Below are positions 54,803 through 63,511 of a stretch of DNA of 64,000 bases, piece by piece. The first letter of the stretch is position 1. The number at the start of each line of letters is the position of its first letter. The notes beneath the pieces are model-generated. The model searched no databases. It saw only the letters and a list, made by a program, of their open reading frames with translations, and had not been told where the DNA came from. The position numbers and the translations under genes were made by a program. Source of the DNA: Oscillatoriales cyanobacterium USR001 (GTDB taxonomy: Bacteria; Cyanobacteriota; Cyanobacteriia; Cyanobacteriales; Microcoleaceae); the NCBI GenBank assembly GCA_001698425.1, contig MBRE01000078.1:25929-89928 (forward strand), written 5' to 3'.

Positions 54803-55336
54803 CTAGTCTCTAGCTATTAAGATTGAGCTAAGAATTGATAAAAAATCTGTGATGATTGGTTGAAAGTTCTCTGTTGTTAAAATTGGCACATGAACAAAGA
54901 TACATTTACTATTTAACCGCTTACTATAAATATAATTTAATACTGAATAGTATAAAGATTCACAAACGAATTTTCCGGCATCGTGGCTAATTTCAGTAAT
55001 GGTTAAATTTGTTAATAACTCTTCTATTTTAACATTTGTTCTGAGGATTTCTTCCTCAAACATAGCACAAGATTCTAAGCTTAACTTTGACCGGGATTCT
55101 GCCATGCCACAACAGATAATAATATCGGGTTGTAGTTCAATGATTTTGGCAATAACTTGTAACGGTGCTAACTGAAAATCAACAGGTAATTTCCTTAAAA
55201 AAATTAGAGAGTAAGGTGTTAGAGAGTCAGGTAAAGATTTGATTTTGGCAATTTGGGCGAGTAAATCATCGGAAGAGTTAGATTTGTGATGCGGCATCCA
55301 AGTATTAAAGGAAGTGAGTAGAATTTTGGTAGTCAT
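54803..55336 (-). CDS. Pyroglutamyl-peptidase I-like protein (C15 family)
   Basis: The 177-residue protein resembles peptidase C15. ILLTSFNTWMPHHKSNSS is the N-terminal region, the probable catalytic Glu lies in CGMAESRSKLSLES, Cys in HDAGKFVCESLYY and His in CIFVHVPIL. It is a little shorter than typical family members (about 200) and divergent in sequence. ATG 55336 is chosen over one ten codons upstream that overlaps the divergent hisH leader. Confidence 0.8.
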   Translation of the reverse strand: MTTKILLTSFNTWMPHHKSNSSDDLLAQIAKIKSLPDSLTPYSLIFLRKLPVDFQLAPLQVIAKIIELQPDIIICCGMAESRSKLSLESCAMFEEEILRTNVKIEELLTNLTITEISHDAGKFVCESLYYSVLNYIYSKRLNSKCIFVHVPILTTENFQPIITDFLSILSSILIARD

Positions 55337-55406
55337 AATTGGGATACTCCCGACTGTTTTATGCAATAATGGTTATAGCTTCATTATAAATAAGGCAAGT
55401 AAGTCA

Positions 55407-56042
55407 ATGTCTGTAATTGCAATAGTAGACTACGACATGGGCAATTTGCACTCAGTGTGCAAAGGTTTGGAGAAGGTGGGCGCAAGGCCTCATGTCACTG
55501 ATTCGGCGCAGGAAATCGATCGCGCAGATGCGGTGATTTTACCAGGTGTGGGCTCCTTCGATCCAGCGGTGCAACATTTGCGATCGCGTAATTTAGTCGA
55601 ACCAATTAAAACCGCGATCGCATCTGGCAAACCATTTTTAGGCATTTGCTTGGGTTTACAAATACTGTTTGAAAGTTCAGAAGAAGGTATTGAACCAGGT
55701 TTAGGAATTATCCCTGGTATTGTCCGCAGATTTCATTCAGAACCAGGATTAACTATTCCCCAAATGGGCTGGAATCAGTTAGAATTTCAACAGCCAAATA
55801 TTCCCCTCTGGCAAGGTTTATCGGCTAATCCTTGGGTTTATTTTGTCCATTCTTATTATGTCGATCCGATCGATCCAAAAGTTTGTGCTGCTACTACAAC
55901 TCATGGTAGTCAAACTGTGACAGTGGCGATTGCCCAAGACAACTTAATGGCTACACAATTTCACCCAGAAAAATCTTCTACAACTGGCCTACAAATTCTC
56001 TCAAATTTTGTTAGCCAAGTTCGAGAAAAAATTGCTGCGTAA
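55407..56042 (+). CDS. hisH: Imidazole glycerol phosphate synthase glutaminase subunit HisH
   Basis: HisH supplies ammonia to HisF in histidine biosynthesis. The 211-residue protein has AIVDYDMGNLHSVCKGLEKV, the nucleophile Cys in GKPFLGICLGLQILFESSEE, and the catalytic His/Glu in QFHPEKSSTTG. The frame extends 31 codons upstream without family support, so ATG 55407 is used. hisF is not adjacent. Confidence 0.96.
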   Translation: MSVIAIVDYDMGNLHSVCKGLEKVGARPHVTDSAQEIDRADAVILPGVGSFDPAVQHLRSRNLVEPIKTAIASGKPFLGICLGLQILFESSEEGIEPGLGIIPGIVRRFHSEPGLTIPQMGWNQLEFQQPNIPLWQGLSANPWVYFVHSYYVDPIDPKVCAATTTHGSQTVTVAIAQDNLMATQFHPEKSSTTGLQILSNFVSQVREKIAA

Positions 56043-56086
56043 CAGATACAGCGGTTCCCGCTGTTATGAGGTACACCCACTTATCC

Positions 56087-56268
56087 ATTGGTGTCAACTT
56101 AGGCTCAAACCCTTAGTCCGACAGGGACTAAAGTCCCTGTCTCAAAGCCAAAGTCCTCTTAAGAGGACTAATGAATTTAACAATTTTCTTCAGTCCTCTT
56201 CAGAGGACTTTAGCTATTAGACAGGGACTTTAGTCCCTGGCGGGATTTCAGCCTAAGTTGACACCAAT
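56087..56268. mobile_element. 182-bp MITE-like element with 19-bp perfect terminal inverted repeats
   Basis: ATTGGTGTCAACTTAGGCT at the left end is exactly repeated in inverted orientation at the right end. Inside are further nested complementary blocks (GACAGGGACTAAAGTCCCTG, AGTCCTCTTAAGAGGACT), so the whole element can fold back. It has no coding capacity. No target-site duplication is evident. It is either a MITE mobilised in trans or a large palindromic repeat. Confidence 0.8.
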
Positions 56269-56293
56269 GATTTTGGGCGAATGCCATTCGCCC

Positions 56294-57022
56294 CTACTTA
56301 TTCTGTAATTTTCTTACCTCTTTATGCACGCTTATCCCAATTTCTAGTGCCTCATTTAGCAATCTTCCATATTCACTTGCTTGGTTATTCACATCGAAAG
56401 CCATTAAAGCCGCCAGATTATTTTCAATATTAACAAATAACTCATAGCGGCGACCAATAAACTCTTGATTCTCTCTGAGAATTTTTTCTGTCCTCAAAGC
56501 ACAAATTAAACTATCTCTGGTGACATTCAATGCCTTAATTGCATCCTCTCTGTTAATCAAATTTAGAGGTAAATTTCCCACAGCAGTTAACTGGTCAATA
56601 ATATCTACAGCCTTAATTACCTCATTATATTTCTCCACTTCATCGACTAAATTTGCCAAAGCTGCTAAAGGTTTTGCTTTCAAACACATATAAATATTCC
56701 AGCCTAAAGTCAAAGCAATAGACATGACTAAAGTTAATTGTAGAAACTGAAAAAATGCTTGATTATCCGGTGCAGAAGCTGTATTTTTAGTAATTAGCAA
56801 AGTAATGGGAAGTGAAATAATTAGTGCTAAACCAAATATCAAAGCTTCGTTGAAGATAAAAGAGGCAAGTTTTTCGCGTTTACGCCTTTTCTTGCCTATC
56901 AAACTCTCACGAAGTACAGAAATTCGGTATAAATTCCCCATTAATATATCACTAAGAGTTACACCGCTTAACTCTTCTATTTCTGGTTCAGTAATTGTTA
57001 ATTCCTCCAAATCTTGCTGCAT
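56294..57022 (-). CDS. Unknown two-helix membrane protein
   Basis: The 242-residue protein has a Glu-rich start (LEELTITEPEIEELSGVTLS), two hydrophobic segments near residues 56-78 and 88-110, and a long helical cytoplasmic tail. I do not recognise a family. It is encoded 27 bases after another membrane-protein gene on the same strand, so the two probably form an operon and may interact. Confidence 0.75.
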   Translation of the reverse strand: MQQDLEELTITEPEIEELSGVTLSDILMGNLYRISVLRESLIGKKRRKREKLASFIFNEALIFGLALIISLPITLLITKNTASAPDNQAFFQFLQLTLVMSIALTLGWNIYMCLKAKPLAALANLVDEVEKYNEVIKAVDIIDQLTAVGNLPLNLINREDAIKALNVTRDSLICALRTEKILRENQEFIGRRYELFVNIENNLAALMAFDVNNQASEYGRLLNEALEIGISVHKEVRKLQNK

Positions 57023-57049
57023 AATAGTTTCATATTTCCTGCTGAAAGT

Positions 57050-57730
57050 TTAGCGAAAACCGAAAATTTCAGAGATTGCCTGCACGATATTTAGATAAAA
57101 GTTGCTATCTCGTCCGCGAAATAACTCAAAAGGCGAACCTGGTGCTCCGAAAAAAGGTCTTAGCGTCCAGGCTAATTGACAACCAACAAAGGCGTAAAGT
57201 ATGAGCCAAAATTGCAAAATTTTGGAGCGAATTTCTAGGCCTTCTGGGTCTTCCTTGCCCAGCAATTGCATACCTTGATATAAGAAGTTAATGCCGAGAA
57301 AACCTGTGAGGGAGAAGATGGCGACATTTAACAGTTTAAAAAATTGGTAATCGTAGGTGCTAATTAGAAAAAATAACGAGATTGGGGCAAAGCCTAAGAG
57401 TAAAACTCCAATTAAAGCTACTGCTGTCATTAGTAAGGCTAAATACTGCTCAAAGGAGCGTTTCGAGCCAAACATGACATTAAAGAAGTATAATGTGGGA
57501 AAACAAATGATGACTGTAACTATGTAAAGTGCTGGCAATTTTACGGCTGACATGATTGATTGTTGCCAGGTATTCGATGCTCCGATGATGGCTCCGTAGA
57601 TGGCGAAGAATACGCAACTGGAAATTAAAAGGCCTAAGATTTTTGATGGTAGTCTGATGCCTTGGCGGAGTTCTTCGAGAAATTGCTGGCGTTCTCGCAG
57701 TAAATCCATTACAATTGAAAAGTATTTCAT
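57050..57730 (-). CDS. Polytopic membrane protein, Yip1-like, unknown function
   Basis: The 226-residue protein starts MKYFSIVMDLLRERQQFLEE and has about five to six membrane helices, a layout resembling Yip1-type permease-like proteins. I recall cyanobacterial relatives annotated as actin-binding WH2 proteins, a label that does not fit a membrane protein. It is first in a two-gene minus-strand unit and divergent from leuC. Confidence 0.8.
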   Translation of the reverse strand: MKYFSIVMDLLRERQQFLEELRQGIRLPSKILGLLISSCVFFAIYGAIIGASNTWQQSIMSAVKLPALYIVTVIICFPTLYFFNVMFGSKRSFEQYLALLMTAVALIGVLLLGFAPISLFFLISTYDYQFFKLLNVAIFSLTGFLGINFLYQGMQLLGKEDPEGLEIRSKILQFWLILYAFVGCQLAWTLRPFFGAPGSPFELFRGRDSNFYLNIVQAISEIFGFR

Positions 57731-57834
57731 GTTTTCTGTTTTGGTTTTTGTGGGTTTGAGCTTGAATACAGTTATAACTTATAATATCTTTTGTACAATA
57801 TAGATAACCAGTATCAAAAAAGAGCGATCGCGAT

Positions 57835-59154
57835 ATGGGAATGACTCTCACTGAAAAAATCTTAGCCAAAGCATCTGGGCGGCCAACCGTCGAACCGGGC
57901 GAAAATATCTGGGTTAACGTGGATTTGCTAATGACTCACGATGTCTGCGGCCCCGGCACTATTGGGGTATTCAAACGGGAATTTGGCGCAAATGCTAAAG
58001 TCTGGGATACCGAAAAAATCGTTTTGATCCCCGACCACTATATTTTCACTAATGACGAACGCGCTAACCGTAATGTGGATATCCTGCGGGAATTTGCCCA
58101 AGAGCAAGGCATTAAATATTTCTACGATATAACCGATCGCTCTAATTTTAAGGCAAATCCTGACTACAAGGGTGTTTGCCACGTCGCCCTCGCCCAAGAA
58201 GGCCACACTCGCCCTGGTGAAGTCCTCTTCGGTACGGACTCTCATACCTGCAATGCGGGTGCTTTCGGGCAATTTGCCACCGGTATTGGTAACACGGACG
58301 CGGCTTTTATTTTGGGAACTGGCAAACTATTAATTAAAGTGCCGGCAACTATGCGTTTTATCCTGAACGGTGAAATGCCTGATTATTTATTAGCAAAAGA
58401 TTTGATTTTGCAAATAATTGGTGATATTGGCGTTGCTGGTGCGAATTATCGGACGATGGAATTTGCCGGGGAAGCAGTGGAACGTTTGACAATGGAAGAA
58501 CGGATGACGCTGTGTAATATGGCGATCGAAGCTGGTGGAAAAAATGGTACTGTTGCCCCAGATGAGACAACTTTTAAGTACGTTCGCGATCGAACATCGA
58601 AACCTTTTGAGGCAGTTTATACTGATAGCGATGCTAAATTTTATAGCGATCGCACCTACAATGTCAGCCAATTAGAACCTGTAGTTGCTAAACCCCATTC
58701 TCCCGATAATCGCGACTTAGCCAAAAATTGCCGCGATGTAAAAATTGACCGAGTTTATATCGGCTCTTGCACCGGTGGTAAAACTTCTGATTTTCTCCAT
58801 GCGGCTAAACTGATTAAAGGAAATCAAGTCAAGGTTCCTACTTATTTAGTGCCAGCAACTCAGAAGGTTTACGAAGATTTGTTTACTATTAAACATGAAG
58901 ATCGAACTTTATCGGAAATCTTCTTAGCAGCTGGTTGTATTGAACCCGCTGCACCTTCTTGTGCAGCGTGTTTGGGGGGACCAAAAGATACTTTTGGGCG
59001 ATTGAATGAACCGGAAATTTGTGTTTCTACTACTAATCGGAATTTCCCTGGCCGGATGGGAAATAAAGAAGCGCAAGTTTATTTAGCTTCGCCTTATACG
59101 GCGGCGGCTTCTGCTTTAACGGGATATGTCACCGATCCCCGCGAGTTCATGTAG
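57835..59154 (+). CDS. leuC: 3-isopropylmalate dehydratase large subunit (aconitase family)
   Basis: This is the archaeal-type LeuC/homoaconitase branch of the aconitase superfamily, acting in leucine synthesis. The 439-residue protein has GTDSHTCNAGAFGQFATGIG and the 4Fe-4S cysteines in IGSCTGGKTSDF and CAACLGGPKD, ending with FPGRMGNKEAQVYLASPYTA. The small subunit leuD is not adjacent, so assignment as isopropylmalate rather than homoaconitate dehydratase rests on family and physiology. ATG 57835 fits the family start; an ATG two codons on is possible. Confidence 0.92.
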   Translation: MGMTLTEKILAKASGRPTVEPGENIWVNVDLLMTHDVCGPGTIGVFKREFGANAKVWDTEKIVLIPDHYIFTNDERANRNVDILREFAQEQGIKYFYDITDRSNFKANPDYKGVCHVALAQEGHTRPGEVLFGTDSHTCNAGAFGQFATGIGNTDAAFILGTGKLLIKVPATMRFILNGEMPDYLLAKDLILQIIGDIGVAGANYRTMEFAGEAVERLTMEERMTLCNMAIEAGGKNGTVAPDETTFKYVRDRTSKPFEAVYTDSDAKFYSDRTYNVSQLEPVVAKPHSPDNRDLAKNCRDVKIDRVYIGSCTGGKTSDFLHAAKLIKGNQVKVPTYLVPATQKVYEDLFTIKHEDRTLSEIFLAAGCIEPAAPSCAACLGGPKDTFGRLNEPEICVSTTNRNFPGRMGNKEAQVYLASPYTAAASALTGYVTDPREFM

Positions 59155-59161
59155 AGTTCAT

Positions 59162-59225
59162 GTAGGGTGCGTCAGACAATGTTTGACAACGAATATCGAG
59201 GGTTTTAGCTTCTGACGCACCCTAC
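59162..59225. repeat. 64-bp element with 15-bp perfect inverted ends
   Basis: GTAGGGTGCGTCAGA at the left end is exactly complementary to TCTGACGCACCCTAC at the right end. It lies immediately after leuC. It may double as a transcript end structure. Confidence 0.8.
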
Positions 59226-59328
59226 TATGCTATAAGTCCTGTGAGAGAGATTTGAGAAAAACACAAAAAAACACAAATCTGAACCTATTTGTAGGTTCAA
59301 ATCTGTACTTTCTACTTAAATTTTTTAA

Positions 59329-59680
59329 CTCCCCGGGTAGGATTTGAACCTACGACCAATCGGTTACACTTATCCGAACGTTTCCGTAAGGGGTGGACTA
59401 TTTCATCATCCCTATTTTGGGATGTCGGGCGCTATGAGATTTATTGGATAGGCTCCTCATCTCTAGTCTCTGCACCTTTCTGGCTACCTGTGAAAACCAC
59501 TGCCTTTCGCCAGACTTGGCTCAAGATTACCGCCACCATTAAGTGCTGCGGCTTCCTTGAATTCACCCGATTTTTCATTACCCGTTACCGGATAAAGCTG
59601 CTATGTTATTTCAGCTTTTGGATTGCTCCTTTTGCTGTTGTTCAATACAGCCGACCGCTCTGCCACTGAGCTACCGAGGA
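59329..59680 (-). tRNA. trnN-GUU: tRNA-Asn(GUU) interrupted by an intron
   Basis: Exon 1 (59680-59647, 34 bases) holds the acceptor strand TCCTCGG, D arm GCTC-AGTGGCA-GAGC and anticodon 5' stem GTCGG with CTGT. Exon 2 (59366-59329, 38 bases) holds TAA, stem CCGAT, variable loop TGGTC, T arm GTAGG-TTCAAAT-CCTAC and acceptor CCGGGGA plus G. Joined, they form a complete 72-base cloverleaf whose anticodon loop reads CUGUUAA, giving GUU. CCA is not encoded. The 280-base insert lies between the second and third anticodon bases. Confidence 0.9.
59367..59646 (-). ncRNA. Group I intron in the anticodon loop of tRNA-Asn
   Basis: The 280-base intron starts ATTGAAC and ends in G, as group I introns do. 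Core elements resembling the cyanobacterial tRNA-Leu intron are visible: GGTAATCTTGAGCCAA, GGTGCAGAGACTAGA and AAATAGTCC. GACTA (59468-59464) can pair with TAGTC (59400-59396) as P7, and CATCCC-AAAATA-GGGATG forms a P8-like hairpin. A candidate P1 pairs exon GCUGU with intron ACAGC, but the splice-site U then faces A, not the usual G. It has no reading frame, so no homing endonuclease. Confidence 0.82.
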
Positions 59681-59826
59681 TCGCAGCTTTTTTACTAGCC
59701 ACATTTAATAATAGTAACGATAAAAATTGAATTTGGCAAGGCCTTTGACAAAATTTTTTTTCTGGTGGCTGAAACCTAGTTTTTTCATTGGTTGTATATT
59801 TTTTTTAATTTTTGATTTTTAATTTT

Positions 59827-60372
59827 TTAATGCCCCATTCTCATTTGGGCAAGGCGCTTTTGGGCTTCAGGAGCGAGGGAATTAGCGAGAAAACGGCTGG
59901 AGGTTTTTTTCCCGGTTTTGTGTTGACGTTCGCACTGGCGAAAGGTAGATTCTATATCGCTGGAGAGTTGTAAGGCGGACATCCATTCAGCACCATAGCC
60001 AAGAACGGTTAATTGTTGAGCTCTATCTGAGGTAGCAACGATGAGCCGTCGTTTGAGCGATCGCAATTCGTAGCGAAGGACAGCGCAAGATATTTCTATA
60101 TAAGTGTCTGCTGTTTGGCCAAATTCAGTGTAATAGACGGATAAATTTTTAGTAATAATTTCTTTAACGCAGGGAGTGTCTTGATAGTAAGCGTCAAAAA
60201 CCAGTCTTGCGTCCAAACCGAGAAAAGCGCTGTAGTTAACTAAATCCTCAATTAAATGCCGTCTAGCCATCTCCAAACCATCGCGATCGCGTTTGTCACG
60301 GAGGCGCGGCCAAATTCCAATCATGTTGTAGCCGTCTATGAATAAGACGGCTTGGGATAAAGAGGCTGGCAT
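59827..60372 (-). CDS. NYN-domain (YacP/Rae1-like) ribonuclease
   Basis: The 181-residue protein has the PIN-like NYN fold. Acidic residues are in LFIDGYNMIG, RLVFDAYYQ, TADTYIEISC and VATSDRAQQL. Bacillus Rae1 (YacP) is a ribosome-associated endoribonuclease; the cyanobacterial role is not known. It is encoded on the same strand as, and upstream of, the intron-containing tRNA. Confidence 0.9.
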   Translation of the reverse strand: MPASLSQAVLFIDGYNMIGIWPRLRDKRDRDGLEMARRHLIEDLVNYSAFLGLDARLVFDAYYQDTPCVKEIITKNLSVYYTEFGQTADTYIEISCAVLRYELRSLKRRLIVATSDRAQQLTVLGYGAEWMSALQLSSDIESTFRQCERQHKTGKKTSSRFLANSLAPEAQKRLAQMRMGH

Positions 60373-60446
60373 GGTAGTTTAGGGTTTAAAGACTCAGCAT
60401 ATAGATATTATATATTTTCTTTAGGAGTCTACCTACTTAATTTTTG

Positions 60447-60545
60447 ACACTCCCACCCCTGAAGGGGATGGGATTCTATCGAAAATCAGAATGCTTGAAT
60501 GCGGCCGCATCCGCAGCGCCTATCCCGACCCCTGAAGGGGTGGGC
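60447..60545. repeat. CCCCTGAAGGGG hairpins, possible IS200/IS605 end remnant
   Basis: ACCCCTGAAGGGGA and CCCCTGAAGGGGTGGG occur about 75 bases apart. Such small GC-rich palindromes resemble the ends of IS200/IS605-type elements, but no tnpA or tnpB sequence is present. The frame of the next gene runs open through it artificially. Confidence 0.35.
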
Positions 60546-60584
60546 TTGCGGCGCGGTCAAATTCTGTTAAACGATCGAGGAATT

Positions 60585-61544
60585 ATGACCAATATATTCG
60601 GTATTGATGGCGGTGGTACTAAGACTACCTGCGTTTTAATGGATGAAACTGGTGCAATTATTGGACGAGGTGAGGCGGGGCCATCGAATTATCAAAGTGT
60701 AGGCTTTGAGTCGGCAAAACAATCAATTCAATTAGCTATTGAACAAGCAATTTTAAGTGCCAAAATCGAAGCTAAAATTCCCATAAAAGGGATTTGTTTG
60801 GGATTGGCAGGTGTAGGTCGCCCAGAAGATATAAAAGTTATAGAAGATTTAGTAAAACAGTTAAAATTGTGCGAAACTTTGCCGATCGAATGGTTATTAC
60901 AACCGGAAACTACATTAATTTATAATGATAGCCATATTGCCTTAGTTGGCGGTATTGGTAATGGCGTTGGTATCGCGGCGATCGCGGGTACTGGATCTCA
61001 TATTTTTGGGCAAAATCGCCAGGGAAAAACTAAACGAGTTGGTGGTTGGGGATATATTTTAGGCGATGAAGGTAGCGGTTATGATATCGCAGTTAGAGGA
61101 ATGCAAGCTGCTTTAAAATCTTTTGATGGTCGTTTAGAATTTACAACTCTTATAGCAGAATTTCAAAGCTATCTAAAGCTGAAAAATATTCAAGATTTGA
61201 TAGAAGTTGTTTATCGGCGTGGGTGGGGAGTGAAAGAGATTGCGGCCTTAGCACCCATTGTAGATCGAGCAGCAACCGCAGGCGATCGCGTGGCATTAAA
61301 TATTATTGAAGATGCAGCAGCAGAATTAGTTTTAGCAACAAAAGTGGCAATTTCAGAATTATTCGATCCTTTAGAAACCTTTGAAATTGTTACCATAGGT
61401 GGTGTTTGGCAGGGGGCGGCAAATTTGCGCGATCGCTTTCAAGCTTCTATTAGTAAAATTTATCCTTTAGCTCAAGTAATTTGGCCGCGCCATGAACCCG
61501 CTTATGGTGCTGGATTGTTAGCATTAACGAGTTTAAATCATTAG
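60585..61544 (+). CDS. BadF/BadG/BcrA/BcrD-type ATPase, probable N-acetylglucosamine-like kinase
   Basis: The protein is an ASKHA-fold ATPase with phosphate-1 loop NIFGIDGGGTKTTCVLMDET, phosphate-2 IAAIAGTGSHIFGQN, and GGWGYILGDEGSGYDIAVRG, the signature of N-acetylglucosamine kinase-like members. It therefore probably phosphorylates an amino sugar. The frame is open from 60444 through a repeat; ATG 60585, preceded by CGAGGA, gives 319 residues with the P-loop at the start. Confidence 0.9.
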   Translation: MTNIFGIDGGGTKTTCVLMDETGAIIGRGEAGPSNYQSVGFESAKQSIQLAIEQAILSAKIEAKIPIKGICLGLAGVGRPEDIKVIEDLVKQLKLCETLPIEWLLQPETTLIYNDSHIALVGGIGNGVGIAAIAGTGSHIFGQNRQGKTKRVGGWGYILGDEGSGYDIAVRGMQAALKSFDGRLEFTTLIAEFQSYLKLKNIQDLIEVVYRRGWGVKEIAALAPIVDRAATAGDRVALNIIEDAAAELVLATKVAISELFDPLETFEIVTIGGVWQGAANLRDRFQASISKIYPLAQVIWPRHEPAYGAGLLALTSLNH

Positions 61545-61547
61545 TTA

Positions 61548-62552
61548 TTAATCATCACTAATCCCTATAGTTTTTCCCGTTTCTGCCGCTTTTTTTAAGG
61601 CATTAGTAACCTTTAACGTATATAAACTAGCTGCTAAATCTACATACAAAGGTATTCCATCTATTAAACAATCTAACACCATGCCCATATCTTTAGCAAA
61701 CAATCCCCGACGAGTACCAACTTCAATAATTTGTTTATTTTCTCCTTGGATTAATTGACCAGATTCGGGAGTAAAAATTAGCGTACCCTCCTCACCGTAA
61801 ATAGTAAAAGTATTTTCTGACTGCCAAAAAAATTCTCCTTTTCCATACACAGCTTCGGCTAAAACTCCATTGGCAAAACGTAACTGGGCATTGCACAAAC
61901 AAGCTTGATAAAAATCTGGTTCCGTATCCCAAAATTTGCTTTGACAGCTAACATTTTTGACTTCTCCAAACAAATCAGTAAATCTATGTAGTCGAGACAG
62001 AGCGCCGATAAAAGGAAACCCAAACAGAGAATGTTGATAAGTCCATTTCCGAGGTACAGGATGCTGGGAAATGAGGGTGACATAGCGAACATAAAAAACT
62101 TTACCAACGGCGGGCAAATATTCTTTAATTGCTTGATGTAAACCACCTAATAATTCAATATGTTCGACGTGAAGTAATTTTTGATTTTGTTGTGCTAAAG
62201 CAACTATTTCCTTACCTTCAGATATGTCTAAAGATAGAGGATATTCAACAACGACGTGCTTATTATTTTCTAAGGCTGCACGGGCGATCGCGCCATGATC
62301 GCGATTGATCGTACAAACTATTACTAAATCTAAGTCTTCTCGCTCTACCAATTTACGCCAAGAAACTGACTGTTCGATCTGGAATTTTTCACTAAAAGCT
62401 GCGGTATTTTCCGGTGTATGGCCCGCAACAGTTACCAGGCGCGATCGCGGATCAATTTGCAACATTTCGGCCCGTAATTTGGCGGTAAAACCAGTGCCAA
62501 TAATACCAACTTTAACAGGGGGACGAACAGAAAAATGAGCTAAAGTATTCAT
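61548..62552 (-). CDS. Gfo/Idh/MocA family oxidoreductase
   Basis: The 334-residue protein has the Rossmann motif KVGIIGTGFTAKLRAEML, the family stretch HVVVEYPLSLDISEGKEIV (EYPL in place of the common EKPL) and a beta-sheet C-terminal domain. Substrate is unknown; sugars or bilins are typical for the family. Its stop lies 3 bases from that of the convergent kinase gene. Confidence 0.9.
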   Translation of the reverse strand: MNTLAHFSVRPPVKVGIIGTGFTAKLRAEMLQIDPRSRLVTVAGHTPENTAAFSEKFQIEQSVSWRKLVEREDLDLVIVCTINRDHGAIARAALENNKHVVVEYPLSLDISEGKEIVALAQQNQKLLHVEHIELLGGLHQAIKEYLPAVGKVFYVRYVTLISQHPVPRKWTYQHSLFGFPFIGALSRLHRFTDLFGEVKNVSCQSKFWDTEPDFYQACLCNAQLRFANGVLAEAVYGKGEFFWQSENTFTIYGEEGTLIFTPESGQLIQGENKQIIEVGTRRGLFAKDMGMVLDCLIDGIPLYVDLAASLYTLKVTNALKKAAETGKTIGISDD

Positions 62553-62626
62553 AAATTTCTCGAAAAAATTAACCGATTTTTAGTTTGATCTCGATCAGAA
62601 TAGCATCTCTTTGACATTATTTAAAC

Positions 62627-62794
62627 CTAGACTACTACCTGGAATTTTTGAGCAACATGAAAAGCAGAGAGATATGAAAGCTCAAGAGTGCCACCAAAAT
62701 CACACTCTATTTTATTACTCAATCCTGCAAATAAACCTCCTTGATCTGTGGTGCTAGTTTTAGGTACGGTGAGTAAGTGTTTAAAAGCATTAAA
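62627..62794 (-). pseudogene. Fragment downstream of rloB
   Basis: A 55-codon frame without a start codon reads VFNAFKHLLTVPKTSTTDQG and ends AFHVAQKFQVVV. The opening resembles the FNxAFKHLLxVPK start of small cyanobacterial proteins. It is probably a remnant left of the defence pair; no function can be assigned. Confidence 0.3.
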
Positions 62795-62800
62795 TACTCA

Positions 62801-63511
62801 TCAACCTGAGCAAAACTGAATCCACTTTCTTAGCTCTTTTACAAGTAAATGGACTTTTGTACTGGGATTAGCTTGTATTGGTGGAACTCCGTTTTGTGCC
62901 TGTAAAAGAATTTCAGCCCGTTCAATTGCCTTTGATTCATTACCAAATTGGTTGATTTTGGCGATAATCTCTCTTTTTCCATGCTCATATATGAAATTAG
63001 ACTCACTGGGATTTTGCCTGATCAGTTTTTCCAGACGAATATAAATATCCGATCTAGGTATGGGAGGATGTGAAGGCACTTCTTCTAGGTGTAGTAAAAA
63101 CCAAAGCTCAAAAGCTTCATTGCTATATGCGATTTGAAATTGATTTTTTTTTGCTATTTTAAATGCTTCATCAAAATTCTGTATGGTAGTATCATTTTGA
63201 TCAGCATCATCTTTATCAAAAACAACCCAAATAGCATCATCTTTACCAAACTCTTTTTGAGATTCTGCTTCTAATTTAGATTTTTCAATAATTGCTTGAT
63301 TGACAACACCTAACGGGAATGAACCTGTGCCTACTGGTTTTAGATACAATGTGTCATCAGGAAACAGAGCGACAAATTGTTGAAAATATTCTGGCTCAGT
63401 TTTTTCATCTTCACAAACAATTAAAAAAAAATATTTGTAGCGCCTCGGTCTTCTTGGACGTTCAATTTTTTCTTGAGTTGCCTTTCGTGGTAACTTACCT
63501 TTCTTTGCCAT
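62801..63511 (-). CDS. rloB: RloB family protein (TOPRIM-like, AbiL-type defence)
   Basis: The 236-residue protein starts with a basic MAKKGKLPRKATQEKIERPR stretch. It then shows the RloB signature FLIVCEDEKTEPEYFQQFV with conserved Glu, and WVVFDKDDADQ with the TOPRIM-like Asp cluster, followed by NEAFELWFLLHLEEV and YEHGKREIIAKI. RloB domains pair with AAA ATPases in phage-defence systems such as AbiL. The start overlaps the end of the upstream ATPase gene by 17 bases, so the two are translationally coupled. Confidence 0.88.
   Translation of the reverse strand: MAKKGKLPRKATQEKIERPRRPRRYKYFFLIVCEDEKTEPEYFQQFVALFPDDTLYLKPVGTGSFPLGVVNQAIIEKSKLEAESQKEFGKDDAIWVVFDKDDADQNDTTIQNFDEAFKIAKKNQFQIAYSNEAFELWFLLHLEEVPSHPPIPRSDIYIRLEKLIRQNPSESNFIYEHGKREIIAKINQFGNESKAIERAEILLQAQNGVPPIQANPSTKVHLLVKELRKWIQFCSG

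Noticed and set aside
57480-57869. 129-codon minus-strand frame spanning the leuC promoter region
   Set aside because: It overlaps the start of the membrane-protein gene in another frame and has no domain or start support.
59329-59680. tRNA-Leu(UAA) with its well-known group I intron
   Set aside because: The exons have a 5-base variable loop instead of the long leucine arm, and the spliced loop CUGUUAA gives the GUU anticodon.
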